Source of the DNA: Thermodesulfovibrio sp.
GTDB taxonomy: Bacteria; Nitrospirota; Thermodesulfovibrionia; Thermodesulfovibrionales; JdFR-85
DNA: 32,942 nucleotides
Direction of reading: 5' to 3'
Assembly: GCA_027050975.1 (NCBI GenBank)
Contig: JALUAR010000252.1
Coordinates: 1 to 32,942 of the forward strand
A program made the position numbers and the translations under genes. Below, one piece after another: positions 1 to 7,818 of the stretch (position 1 is the stretch's first letter; each line of letters starts with the position of its first letter). The notes under the pieces were generated by a model. The model searched no databases. It was not told where the DNA came from and saw only the letters and a program-made list of their open reading frames with translations.

Positions 1-5
1 ATATT

Positions 6-428
6 ATGCGTATCAGTGAAAAAACAAATATTTCAGCACTGTTAAAAAAAGAGATAAAGGCATTAAAATTGCCTGTTGAGATAGTTTATCTTCACGGCTC
101 ATTTGCAAAAGGGAGGGAGAGCGCTGGCAGTGATATCGATCTGGCGGTGCTATTCAAAGAGGATGTATATTCAAAAAATCCATTAAAGTTTTTCATGGAA
201 ATTAATCAGATTTGTGGAAATCTTGAGAGGGAATTAAAGAGGGAGATAGATATCTCTGTACTGAACAGGGCCTCTCTCAGTTTTAGCTACAATGTCATAA
301 CAACAGGAGTTCCCATTTACATTTCTTCAAAGACAGCCCTATACAGATATCAGAACAAAATACTGGGAATGTTTTTTGATTTTAAACCTTTCCTTGAAAG
401 TTATCTGCCAGAGTATGCCAGGTTTTAA
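6..428 (+). CDS. MNT-domain nucleotidyltransferase (MntA-like antitoxin), pair 1
   Basis: Minimal nucleotidyltransferase of the MntA type, the antitoxin half of HEPN-MNT (type VII) modules; characterised family members AMPylate a tyrosine of the partner HEPN toxin. The 140-residue protein has the complete signature: GS at residues 31-32, then ten residues, then DID at 43-45, with a third acidic residue likely D82 in REIDISVLN. The stop codon overlaps the next gene (HEPN) by 14 bases, as expected for a co-translated pair. The gene starts 5 bases from the window edge with no in-frame stop before it, so the true start could lie upstream, although the distance from ATG to the GS motif is normal. 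Family assignment is firm; toxin-antitoxin activity is inferred from the family. Confidence 0.85.
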   Translation: MRISEKTNISALLKKEIKALKLPVEIVYLHGSFAKGRESAGSDIDLAVLFKEDVYSKNPLKFFMEINQICGNLERELKREIDISVLNRASLSFSYNVITTGVPIYISSKTALYRYQNKILGMFFDFKPFLESYLPEYARF

Positions 429-861
429 AACGATAATAAAAAATCTTATTGCTACTGTTTATGAGAGAGTTCAGTATCTGAGAGAGATGTCAGAAGAATT
501 TCCCAGCTTTGCAACCTTCAGGAAGGCTGACCACAAAACAATGGCTGCAATTGAGCGCGATTTACAGGTGGCAATCGAGGCATGCATCGATATAGGGAAA
601 ATAATAATCTCTGAAAAGGGACTTAGGTCACCTGAAAGTATGCGGGATGTCTGTCTTGTGCTTTATGAAAACGGCTTTATAGATAGAAAGACGCTTCGTA
701 ACTTTGAAGGTATGGTGGGGATGAGAAATATACTTGTTCACTGCTATGAAAAGATCGATCCTGAAATTATCTATGGTATACTGAAAAGACATCTCAAGGA
801 TTTTCAGAGATTCATAAATCAGGTTGTGGAAAAGCTTGATAAAAATGACTGCTTTAAGTGA
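415..861 (+). CDS. HEPN-domain protein (HepT-like toxin, DUF86), pair 1
   Basis: All-helical HEPN protein, probably the RNase toxin partner of the MNT gene just upstream. The diagnostic RX4HXY motif is present as RNILVHCY (R104, H109, Y111, counted from the ATG at 415); in characterised HepT proteins R and H form the RNase site and the Tyr is the residue AMPylated by MntA. An in-frame ATG at 376 would lengthen the overlap with the MNT gene to 53 bases; 415 is preferred because it gives a 148-residue protein of normal HepT length and a short 14-base overlap. No strong ribosome binding site is visible, so translation is probably coupled. Its own stop overlaps the likely start of the next MNT gene. 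Function is inferred from the motif and gene pairing. Confidence 0.82.
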   Translation: MPGFKTIIKNLIATVYERVQYLREMSEEFPSFATFRKADHKTMAAIERDLQVAIEACIDIGKIIISEKGLRSPESMRDVCLVLYENGFIDRKTLRNFEGMVGMRNILVHCYEKIDPEIIYGILKRHLKDFQRFINQVVEKLDKNDCFK

Positions 862-1273
862 TTCCAGCACCGATATGAGGGAAGAAATATTCAAAAAGAT
901 ATCCGAAACTGTTGCTGATTTTGGTGAGATTATACTCTGCTATGTATTTGGTTCTGTTGTTAAAGGAGAGGATTTTCGTGATGTGGATGTGGCTTTATTG
1001 CTGGAGAAGGACCTTTCCCCTCCTGAGGAGTTGCGTTTTGCCTTAAAGGTTGCACGGATTATTGAAAGAGCTATAACACCGCGCAGAGAGGTTGAAGTTG
1101 TTGTCCTGAACAAAAAGCCTGTGGAACTGCAGTATGAGGTGGTCAGAACGGGAGTTCCGGTGTTTGTAAGGGATGAAGTTAAGAGAGTCAACTACGAGGC
1201 TGACCTTGCATCTCTGTATCTGGACTTTAAATCCACTGTGGAGTGGTTTGACAGAGAGTTCCTTAAATGGTAG
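845..1273 (+). CDS. MNT-domain nucleotidyltransferase, divergent, pair 2
   Basis: Second MNT nucleotidyltransferase of the tandem array. It has a G-S dipeptide followed by a D-x-D pair (GSVVKGEDFRDVDV), but only eight residues separate GS from DVD rather than the usual ten seen in the first copy, and the position of the third acidic residue is glutamate (REVEVVVLN) rather than aspartate (REIDISVLN in copy 1). The C-terminal part (VVRTGVPVFV) parallels copy 1 (VITTGVPIYI), so the two look like diverged paralogues. Start choice is uncertain: ATG 845 overlaps the upstream HEPN gene by 17 bases, while ATG 875 lies just past its stop and puts the GS motif about 26 residues in. It overlaps the next HEPN gene by 7 bases. 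Catalytic competence is less certain than for copy 1. Confidence 0.8.
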   Translation: MTALSDSSTDMREEIFKKISETVADFGEIILCYVFGSVVKGEDFRDVDVALLLEKDLSPPEELRFALKVARIIERAITPRREVEVVVLNKKPVELQYEVVRTGVPVFVRDEVKRVNYEADLASLYLDFKSTVEWFDREFLKW

Positions 1274-1683
1274 ATAAGAAAGGAATACTTGATCATCTGA
1301 GAGAGCTTGATGAAGCCCTGAACGACTGGGGACGATATCAAAGGGATGTCTCTCTTGAAGATCTCAAACATAATAGAGACAAAAGGAACATGGTTTTGCA
1401 TGCAATGCTTATTTCCATTCAGTCTGCAATTGATATTGCTAATCATCTGATATCTGAACATCGGCTAAGAAGACCTGCCACTTATAGAGAAACCTTTGAA
1501 ATCCTGTCAGAAGCAGATGTGTTGAGTGAACAACTGGCCGAACAATTGTCTGATCTTGCGGGCTTCAGAAATGTACTTGTGCATATATACTGGAGGCTTA
1601 ACCTTGAGCAAATATATGATGTTTTAATAAAGGATAGAGATGTGCTGCTTGAGTTTATGAAGGTGGTAAAAAGTATGTTATAG
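1267..1683 (+). CDS. HEPN-domain protein (HepT-like toxin, DUF86), pair 2
   Basis: 138-residue HEPN protein, partner of the MNT gene it overlaps by 7 bases. It carries the RX4HXY motif as RNVLVHIY (R101, H106, Y108), within a mostly helical sequence of the usual DUF86/HepT length. Similarity to the first HEPN protein is limited mainly to the motif region and the preceding helix (compare IDIANHLISE with IDIGKIIISE), so the two pairs are old duplicates or independent arrivals rather than a recent tandem duplication. The likely role is an RNase toxin kept in check by AMPylation of the motif tyrosine; this is family knowledge, not shown here. Confidence 0.82.
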   Translation: MVDKKGILDHLRELDEALNDWGRYQRDVSLEDLKHNRDKRNMVLHAMLISIQSAIDIANHLISEHRLRRPATYRETFEILSEADVLSEQLAEQLSDLAGFRNVLVHIYWRLNLEQIYDVLIKDRDVLLEFMKVVKSML

Positions 1684-1684
1684 T
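1676..1684 (+). promoter_or_regulatory. Putative extended -10 promoter for the SRPBCC gene
   Basis: TGTTATAGT matches an extended -10 (TGN followed by a TATAAT-like hexamer) about 33 bases before the ATG at 1717. No clear -35 is seen. It overlaps the end of the HEPN gene, so it may be fortuitous. Confidence 0.3.
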
Positions 1685-1716
1685 ATTTTCAATTCACAAG
1701 AGGTAAAGGAGGTCTT

Positions 1717-2154
1717 ATGGCTGTAATTGCAAGATCTATTGAGATTAATGCCCCCCTTGAGAAGGTCTTTGATTTTGTCTCATCTCCAGATAACTGGACC
1801 CGCTATGTCACCAGCCTTATTGCAGTTGATAATGTGAGTGATATGCCAATCAGGCCAGGAACCACGTTTGACTGGACCTATCGAATGCTGGGAACTGATT
1901 TCAGGGGGCAGGGCAAGGTGCTGGAGTATGAAGAAAACAAAAAATTCACCATGCGTATGGAGGGTGCCTTTCCCATTACTGAAACCTATCTCTTTGATGG
2001 TGACCAGCAGAAGACAACACTTACGGTACAGATCGAGTATGAACTGCCTGGTAAACTCTTGGGTGTGCTGGCTGATAAGGTGGTTGTGGAGAAATTGAAT
2101 GTGAGAGAGGCTGACACTGTTCTTGACAAGGTCAAGACCCTTTGTGAGGGTTAA
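1717..2154 (+). CDS. SRPBCC (START/Bet v1-like) fold protein
   Basis: 145-residue protein with the opening typical of polyketide-cyclase/SRPBCC proteins: an amphipathic beta strand (RSIEINAPLEKVFDFVSSPDN), a helix, then W-x-R-Y and a run of antiparallel strands, closed by a long C-terminal helix (VREADTVLDKVKTLCEG). Such proteins form a single hydrophobic ligand pocket; the ligand here cannot be predicted. The start is well supported by AAAGGAGG seven bases upstream. It follows the second HEPN gene by 33 bases but its strong ribosome site and possible promoter suggest independent expression. It converges on the minus-strand gene ending at 2227. No signal peptide; probably cytosolic. Confidence 0.8.
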   Translation: MAVIARSIEINAPLEKVFDFVSSPDNWTRYVTSLIAVDNVSDMPIRPGTTFDWTYRMLGTDFRGQGKVLEYEENKKFTMRMEGAFPITETYLFDGDQQKTTLTVQIEYELPGKLLGVLADKVVVEKLNVREADTVLDKVKTLCEG

Positions 2155-2226
2155 GTTTTGAGTTTGGTTTTTTAGTTCTTAGTTTGATTTTATTGTTTTT
2201 AAAGAATGAAAGAAGGGGTGGGGATT

Positions 2227-4299
2227 TTAGAGCAGGGAGAGAGCCTTAATGATCCCAAGTGTCAGGAGGGTACCGTTAAGTCCTGAGAGGGGAAAGAGGA
2301 TTAATGTGGTCACAAAGGCTCCAAGAACTGCTCCCAGCAGGTCTGAGGCATAGAGCATTCCACCGGATAGGCTCTGTTTAGTCTTTGTGGTGAGTTGTCC
2401 GGCGAGTTTGAACTGTGCACCACCTACCATCCCGGCAATGCAACATAGGATATAGAAGGAGATCTCACGATCTATTAGAATGGGGGTGAGAAGAAGGAGA
2501 GTGACAAGCACAATATCTAATACCCTGATAAACAACTTAGTCTGTTTCTGCCTGAAGGGTATAAAGGCGCCAATCGCACCTCCTGCCATATAGGTTGCTG
2601 TCAGTAAGCCAATCATTTCGTATACATATCCAACCCCTGCCTGAAAGAGAAGTATCAAGATTGTCAGATAGGACATGGTAAAAAGACCGGTAGAGAAGAT
2701 GGTGTAATGGATATCCCACTTTTTTAGTTTTAGAAAAGCCTTTATCCCTATAATCGGAAATATAAAAAGTATTACCACCGTACTGACCTTTGCTCCCAAA
2801 ATGGATCGAAGCCATCTGCCTCCGTGAGCCTCGGACCAGAGGGTGAGACTATAAAGGTAAGCCACAGGCCTTCTGTCAAGGTTGACTCCGCCAAAGGTGG
2901 AGAGTCTCTGTCTGAGGAGTTCAACTTTAAAGGGAGAGAAGGCATCCTCAAGTATTGATTCATTAAAGTATTTAGTAGTGAGGCCGGAGTGTTTAAAATT
3001 CTCTTTAAGCATTTGGACAGAGCTGTTCAAAGGAGTATCAGATGCAATAAAGATACTATACTCCGATGAAGAGTTTTCAACATACCTGAATATGGCCTTC
3101 ATGGAATTGTATATGGCGCCATATGCCCTTTTCATACCATCGCTTATGTATCCGGAACTCCCGGGGAGTTTCATAACAATGGCGCCATCAGATGAGAGCA
3201 CCTTCCTGGTCTGCCAGAAAAATTCCATTGTATAAAAACGGTTGAGATTTGCAGTTGTCGGTTCAGGGAGGTTCAGTACAATCAGGTCATATTCATTCTC
3301 TTGTTGGGATTTGATAAAATGCCTGGCATCTGCTGAGATTATACTCACCCTATCATCATCAAGCATGGCACGGTCATGCCTGTCCAGTATGTTGAAGAAG
3401 ACATCAATTAGTTGGGGGTCTATCTCTATGTAGGTTATGTTTTTGATTGGATATCGAAGGAACTCCCTGACTGCTGCCATTGAGCCACCTATAAGAAGAA
3501 TTTTCTCAGCCTCCGGTCTTATGCTCATTGTAAGATGAGGAAGGAGTTCTTCTGTAACAGGGTCGGGATAGGATGAAAGAAACTTACCAGAATGGTATAT
3601 GTTAATCTGTTTTTTATACTTTACAGCCTCTATCTCGCCATATCTGGATTCTACCCTCCTGATAATCTGCATCCCCTCTGGATATGTATCAGTGATGTAT
3701 GGCATCAAAACAGTGTGAAATACTAACGGTAGAATTAGTACAGGTAACAGAATCCTAAGCCTCAGGACAAAGAGGGCAGCAAAAATATTCAGTACACTCA
3801 TCATCGCGACAGTCGTTCCTGTAGGAATCCTTTCAGACAGAACAAAGGTGAAGAGGCATCCTCCAAGGAACGCTCCGGCAGATTCAAGCCCATAGACACG
3901 ACCTGAATGCGCTTCTATATAATCTATGGCAAGGGGAAACTGGGCACCAATGATTGTAGAGATGGGAAAGATACTGATAAAAGACCAGATCAGGGTCTCC
4001 TTTAGTGGAATCACCTCTCCCGGAGCAAAGGATAGAAAGTTCCTCAGGCCATGAAGGAGTCCGAATGTTGGCTCTGCCAGGACTCCCACCAAAAGAAAGG
4101 TGAGACCAAAGGCACTTTTGATAGATATCCGTCTTCCTATCATACTGCCAAGGGCCACCCCGATAAGCCACACAGAGAGAACAATCCCTATGACCAGCTC
4201 ATTTCCTGAGAAGGTTCTGAGGGCAGCCCTTATGAGGGCTATCTGGAGAATAAGGGATGAAAAGCCTATTACCAGGGGATATATATATTTGGTTTTCAT
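2227..4299 (-). CDS. Membrane protein with spermidine-synthase-like (SAM-dependent methyltransferase fold) domain
   Basis: 690 residues in three parts: about six or seven membrane helices (roughly 5-200), a soluble Rossmann domain of the spermidine synthase/methyltransferase type (about 215-450), and a second membrane block (about 495-690). The soluble part shows ILLIGG (268-272), the acidic nucleotide-binding strand end IEIDP (291-295), a D-A-R turn (324-326) and YDLIVLNLPEP (337-347). Two key SpeE features differ: the glycine/Asp-rich GGGDGG loop reads GGSMAAV, and the usual aminopropyl-transfer Asp after the YDxI strand is Asn343. It therefore resembles the fused MFS/SpeE-like family but probably is not a standard aminopropyltransferase. 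Start at 4299 has only a weak ribosome site. It stands alone on the minus strand; its neighbours give no functional hint. Confidence 0.75.
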   Translation of the reverse strand: MKTKYIYPLVIGFSSLILQIALIRAALRTFSGNELVIGIVLSVWLIGVALGSMIGRRISIKSAFGLTFLLVGVLAEPTFGLLHGLRNFLSFAPGEVIPLKETLIWSFISIFPISTIIGAQFPLAIDYIEAHSGRVYGLESAGAFLGGCLFTFVLSERIPTGTTVAMMSVLNIFAALFVLRLRILLPVLILPLVFHTVLMPYITDTYPEGMQIIRRVESRYGEIEAVKYKKQINIYHSGKFLSSYPDPVTEELLPHLTMSIRPEAEKILLIGGSMAAVREFLRYPIKNITYIEIDPQLIDVFFNILDRHDRAMLDDDRVSIISADARHFIKSQQENEYDLIVLNLPEPTTANLNRFYTMEFFWQTRKVLSSDGAIVMKLPGSSGYISDGMKRAYGAIYNSMKAIFRYVENSSSEYSIFIASDTPLNSSVQMLKENFKHSGLTTKYFNESILEDAFSPFKVELLRQRLSTFGGVNLDRRPVAYLYSLTLWSEAHGGRWLRSILGAKVSTVVILFIFPIIGIKAFLKLKKWDIHYTIFSTGLFTMSYLTILILLFQAGVGYVYEMIGLLTATYMAGGAIGAFIPFRQKQTKLFIRVLDIVLVTLLLLTPILIDREISFYILCCIAGMVGGAQFKLAGQLTTKTKQSLSGGMLYASDLLGAVLGAFVTTLILFPLSGLNGTLLTLGIIKALSLL

Positions 4300-4394
4300 G
4301 AAAATAGATTATCAGAAAAGGTGAGCAGTGGTAAATTGTCGGTTCAGGAGTTGAAGTTTTTATCTGATCTGGGCGATTCTAACAAATACAGAGG

Positions 4395-4542
4395 CAGGCT
4401 GAGGTGGGTCAGAACTCCATTAATGCGATAGGATTTAATTAATACAGTTCGTTACCTTAATTAATCTAAATAAGGTAAGGACTAAGGTCATTGTAACTTA
4501 CTGTCGGTATCGCCAAGTGTAGTTCTTCACCACCTCAGCCTG
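4395..4542. repeat. Large imperfect palindrome (element A)
   Basis: Inverted arms of 22 bases (4395-4416 and 4521-4542) match except for three central positions: 13 outer base pairs (CAGGCTGAGGTGG with CCACCTCAGCCTG) plus six inner ones (AGAACT with AGTTCT). Inside lies a smaller hairpin, TTACCTTA (4452-4459) with TAAGGTAA (4471-4478). A further short complementary pair outside the arms, TGATCTG (4365-4371) and CAGATCA (4550-4556), suggests the palindrome once extended further. No ORF is present. It could be a miniature inverted-repeat element or a structured RNA. Confidence 0.7.
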
Positions 4543-4588
4543 ATAAACTCAGATCACTACTGTCCAATAAACAGAGTAAGTCATAAGT

Positions 4589-4723
4589 AGGGTAGGGGGT
4601 ATTAATTTTTCGTCTCATTCTCGGCAGACATCCCTGTCTGCCTCCGAGGTAATTTTGCGATTTGCCCTCCATGGCAAATCTTTTGCAAAATTAAATCCGC
4701 TCAAAATTAATACCCCCTACCCT
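4589..4723. repeat. Nested palindrome with two internal hairpins (element B)
   Basis: A perfect 21-base inverted repeat (4589-4609 with 4703-4723) encloses two strong hairpins. Hairpin 1 is GGCAGACA (4623-4630) with TGTCTGCC (4635-4642), loop TCCC, extended by CTC/GAG across a three-base bulge. Hairpin 2 pairs AATTTTGC plus GATTTGCC (4651-4666) with GGCAAATC (4673-4680) and GCAAAATT (4685-4692), with a four-base bulge and a six-base loop. The whole folds as a three-way junction on either strand. There is no coding capacity. This gene-free stretch (4300-4848) otherwise holds only element A and AT-rich sequence. Confidence 0.85.
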
Positions 4724-4790
4724 CTATAGGGATTTATTAAATTTTGACCGCACACTGATGCACTCAGTTAAAAAATCGCTCAATTCAGAT

Positions 4791-4820
4791 TTAACTTTCA
4801 ATCTGCACTTAGGGTAAAAT
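4791..4820 (+). promoter_or_regulatory. Possible promoter of the ABC/DUF2318 operon
   Basis: TTAACT (4791-4796), an 18-base spacer and TAAAAT (4815-4820) lie 29 bases before the ATG at 4849. The match is weak; it is listed because the operon must begin near here. Confidence 0.25.
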
Positions 4821-4848
4821 AGAAGAGTACCGGCTTGGAAAAGGATTA

Positions 4849-6072
4849 ATGCTGTTTAATATAATAAAAAGATCATTTATCAATCAAAAGAAGGCAATGG
4901 CGGTTATGGTCATTGCAGTGGCTGTAGGTACTGCCATTGCTGCATCTCTGCTTTCCCTCTCCATGGATATCTCCTCCAAGATCGCAAAGGAGCTCCGCTC
5001 TTTTGGCGCAAACATACTCGTACAGCCAAAGGTGACTGCTCTGGCAGGCATTGCTGGACAGAAGCGGTATCTTGACGAAAAGGACCTTGTAAAGGTTAAG
5101 ACTATTTTCTGGCGTCACAACATACTGGGACTGGTTCCTTTTCTTTATGTGGAGGATGAAGTCCAGGGAGTAAAGGTTGTGGGGACATGGTATAAGCAGC
5201 CTCTGAAGGTTCCCGGTGAAAAGAAGCCCTTTGAGACAGGTATTTCAAATGTAATGCCCTGGTGGCAGATACAGGGGAGGTGGCCTGAGAAGAACAACGA
5301 GATACTGGTTGGAGCAGATCTGGCTGACCGAAAAGGACTAAGACTGAACGATACGGTTCAGCTTCTTGGGAAGGAGTTTGTTGTTACCGGTATAGTTAGG
5401 ACAGGAGGAAAGGAAGACAATATGTTTGTAGGTGAACTATCTACTATACAGAAACTCTCCGGCCTCACGGGCAAAGTCTCCAGAGTCTATATAAGCGCCC
5501 TTACAACACCAATGGATGATTTTGCATATAAGGACCCTGAGAAGATGACCAGGAAGGAGTATGAGAAGTGGTACTGTACCGGCTATGTCACATCCATTGC
5601 AAAGCAGGTGGAAGAGGTTATTGCAGGCTCAGTGGCAAGGCCCATCTGGCCGGTGGCCCAGACAGAAGGAAAGGTTCTTAACAGGCTGAAGCTGCTAATA
5701 TACTTGCTTACTGCTGTATCACTCCTGTCTGCTGCCCTTGGTGTATCTACCACAATGATAATGAGTCTTCTAAGGAGAACCCATGAGGTGGCGCTTATGA
5801 AGGCAATTGGTGCCGACAGGATAAAGACAATAATTATTTTCCTCACTGAGGCATTGATTATAGGGCTTGCAGGAGGAATAATCGGTTATATACTCTCCTT
5901 CGGTATCTCTCAATACATAGGATACCAGGTCTTTGGTACGGCACTTAAACAGAGGTTCGTGCTTCTGCCTCTTAGTATCGGGGCTTCAGTTGTGATAGCA
6001 GTGCTCGGAGCCTATCTGCCAATCAGACGTGCCCTTGGCATAAAGCCTGCTGTAGTGCTGAAGGGAGAATGA
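4849..6072 (+). CDS. MacB/FtsX-family ABC transporter permease
   Basis: 407-residue permease of the MacB/LolE/FtsX type: one N-terminal membrane helix (about 17-38), a large extracytoplasmic core domain (about 40-275; it includes GANILVQPK and VLVGADLADRKGL-type segments), then three C-terminal helices in the FtsX domain (about 275-400) ending in the typical LPIRRALGIKPAVVLKGE. The coupling motif RRTHEVALMKAIGA sits in the cytosolic loop. First gene of a tightly packed set (next ATG one base after its stop). Such permeases drive efflux or extracytoplasmic substrate handling; together with the DUF2318 protein downstream the set resembles the ABC part of the Campylobacter p19-linked iron locus (Cj1661-Cj1663). 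That parallel is from memory and substrate is unknown. Confidence 0.85.
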   Translation: MLFNIIKRSFINQKKAMAVMVIAVAVGTAIAASLLSLSMDISSKIAKELRSFGANILVQPKVTALAGIAGQKRYLDEKDLVKVKTIFWRHNILGLVPFLYVEDEVQGVKVVGTWYKQPLKVPGEKKPFETGISNVMPWWQIQGRWPEKNNEILVGADLADRKGLRLNDTVQLLGKEFVVTGIVRTGGKEDNMFVGELSTIQKLSGLTGKVSRVYISALTTPMDDFAYKDPEKMTRKEYEKWYCTGYVTSIAKQVEEVIAGSVARPIWPVAQTEGKVLNRLKLLIYLLTAVSLLSAALGVSTTMIMSLLRRTHEVALMKAIGADRIKTIIIFLTEALIIGLAGGIIGYILSFGISQYIGYQVFGTALKQRFVLLPLSIGASVVIAVLGAYLPIRRALGIKPAVVLKGE

Positions 6073-6073
6073 G

Positions 6074-7150
6074 ATGAACTGGTTCTTTTACTTTCTGAAA
6101 AGATCTATATCCCAGAGGAAGAGCAGATTTGTCATTGCCTCCTCAGCGGTGATGCTTACTGTCTCTGTGCTTACTGCCCTTGTAACAGTCTCTATAGGGA
6201 TGAGGGAAAAGATTGGTGCCGAGTTAAGGCAGTACGGAGCAAACATGATCGTTACGGATTCAAGGGGTGGATACCTGAGTGAAAAAATCGTTAAGGAGAT
6301 TTCGGGAATCTCAAAACATATAAAAGATACTACAGCCCATATCTATGCAATGGCAGATATAGATGGCAAGAGATACGAGATAATAGGACTTGACCCGTCA
6401 AAATTCAGAGGAGCAAGAGTTGATGGCAGGCTGCCTGAAGGGACTCGTGAGGTTATGGTAGGCGTTAATATTAAGGGCCTTCTGAACATAAAGATAGGTG
6501 ATAAACTCCATTTTGACAATGCCGAACAGGAATACACCGTTACCGCCTTTTTTGAAAAGGGCTCTGATGAGGATTCGGCAATTGTGATGCCCCTGGATGC
6601 TGCAAGGCAGCTATTCGGTCTTAAAGGTGTGAGTGCTCTGCTTTTGAATGTTGATACGAGATATATTGAAGAGGTTCGTAAGGAGATCAAAAAACAATAT
6701 CCGTCCGTATCTGTTAAAACCGTCAGGCAGGTTGCAGTGGCTGAGGAGCAGTTGCTCAAAAAGGTGGAACTCTTGATGATACTCGTTACCCTTGTGGTGC
6801 TTTTTTCCTCGGTTATTACACTTGGAAGTACAATGGGAGCAAATGTTATTGAAAGGATGGAGGAGATCGGCCTTATGAAGGCACTGGGCGCGACAAGGGC
6901 TAAGGTGAGAGACTTCTTTCTCTACGAATCTGTAATGGCGGGGCTTGTTGGCGGAGCAGTAGGCATAATTGCGGGAGTGGTTGTGGCAGAAGGAGTGTCA
7001 CGTTCGGCCTTTGGCTCCTTTGTTCCCGTTACCGTTGCTATCTTTCCGCTACTCATTCTGACAGGGGTTTTCATTGCAGTTGCTGCCACATATTTCCCTG
7101 TAAGGGATGCGATGAGGGCTGTTCCTTCACAGATACTAAGAGGTGAATGA
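6074..7150 (+). CDS. MacB/FtsX-family ABC transporter permease (second subunit)
   Basis: 358-residue permease with the same plan as the preceding gene: N-terminal helix (about 20-43), an extracytoplasmic core (about 45-235), and three C-terminal helices. It has the family's coupling segment (ERMEEIGLMKALGATRAKV) and closing segment (FPVRDAMRAVPSQILRGE). The two permeases share GAEL/GANM-type sequence early in the core (ELRSFGANILV and ELRQYGANMIV), so they are paralogues that probably form a heterodimer with the ATPase encoded next. The start lies one base after the upstream stop and its stop overlaps the ATPase start. Confidence 0.85.
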   Translation: MNWFFYFLKRSISQRKSRFVIASSAVMLTVSVLTALVTVSIGMREKIGAELRQYGANMIVTDSRGGYLSEKIVKEISGISKHIKDTTAHIYAMADIDGKRYEIIGLDPSKFRGARVDGRLPEGTREVMVGVNIKGLLNIKIGDKLHFDNAEQEYTVTAFFEKGSDEDSAIVMPLDAARQLFGLKGVSALLLNVDTRYIEEVRKEIKKQYPSVSVKTVRQVAVAEEQLLKKVELLMILVTLVVLFSSVITLGSTMGANVIERMEEIGLMKALGATRAKVRDFFLYESVMAGLVGGAVGIIAGVVVAEGVSRSAFGSFVPVTVAIFPLLILTGVFIAVAATYFPVRDAMRAVPSQILRGE

Positions 7151-7818
7151 TGAAGATAATCAGGGTAGAAGGGCTTTCGAAGAATTATGGTACGACAACT
7201 GCCTTAAGAGGGGTTGATTTAGAGATTTCCGAGAGTGAGTGGGTCAGTATTGTTGGGCCTTCGGGATCTGGTAAAAGTACTCTTCTGAATATCCTTGGAG
7301 GGCTGGACTATCCGACAGAGGGAAAGGTTTTCATAAATGGTACAGATATAAATTCCCTTTCCGAGGATGAACTGGCTGTGTTTAGAAGGGAGACGATAGG
7401 TTTTGTGTTTCAGCAGTCCCATCTTATCCCGTATCTGGATGCTACGGAGAATGTAATGCTTGCCCAGTATTTCCACAGCATACCTGACAGAGAGGAGGCA
7501 GAAGAAGCCCTTAGAAGGGTTGGGCTTGGTCACAGACTGCATCACAGGCCCTCACAGCTCAGCGGTGGTGAGCAGCAGAGGGTATGCATTGCCAGGGCCC
7601 TGATAAATAACCCCTCCATATTGCTTGCTGATGAACCAACGGGAAATCTGGACAGAAAAAACACCAGGAATGTGCTGGAGTTGCTTAAAACCCTACACAC
7701 CCAGGAACATTTTACAGTTGTACTTGTTACCCATGATCCGTATGTGGCAGAGTGGGCGGACAGACTGGTGCATATGGAGGATGGAAAGGTCATAAGCGAT
7801 GAACCTGTTTCACGCTGA
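7147..7818 (+). CDS. ABC transporter ATP-binding protein (MacB/LolD type)
   Basis: 223-residue ATPase with all nucleotide-binding motifs: Walker A GPSGSGKS (37-44), Q-loop FVFQQ (87-91), signature LSGGEQQ (138-144), Walker B ILLADEP (158-164) followed by TGNLD, and the H-loop THD (195-197). The sequence is of the LolD/MacB/FtsE group that works with FtsX-like permeases. ATG 7147 overlaps the upstream stop; a second ATG directly follows at 7150. Its 3' end overlaps the DUF2318 gene by 20 bases, so ABC and DUF2318 components are translationally linked. Confidence 0.92.
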   Translation: MMKIIRVEGLSKNYGTTTALRGVDLEISESEWVSIVGPSGSGKSTLLNILGGLDYPTEGKVFINGTDINSLSEDELAVFRRETIGFVFQQSHLIPYLDATENVMLAQYFHSIPDREEAEEALRRVGLGHRLHHRPSQLSGGEQQRVCIARALINNPSILLADEPTGNLDRKNTRNVLELLKTLHTQEHFTVVLVTHDPYVAEWADRLVHMEDGKVISDEPVSR

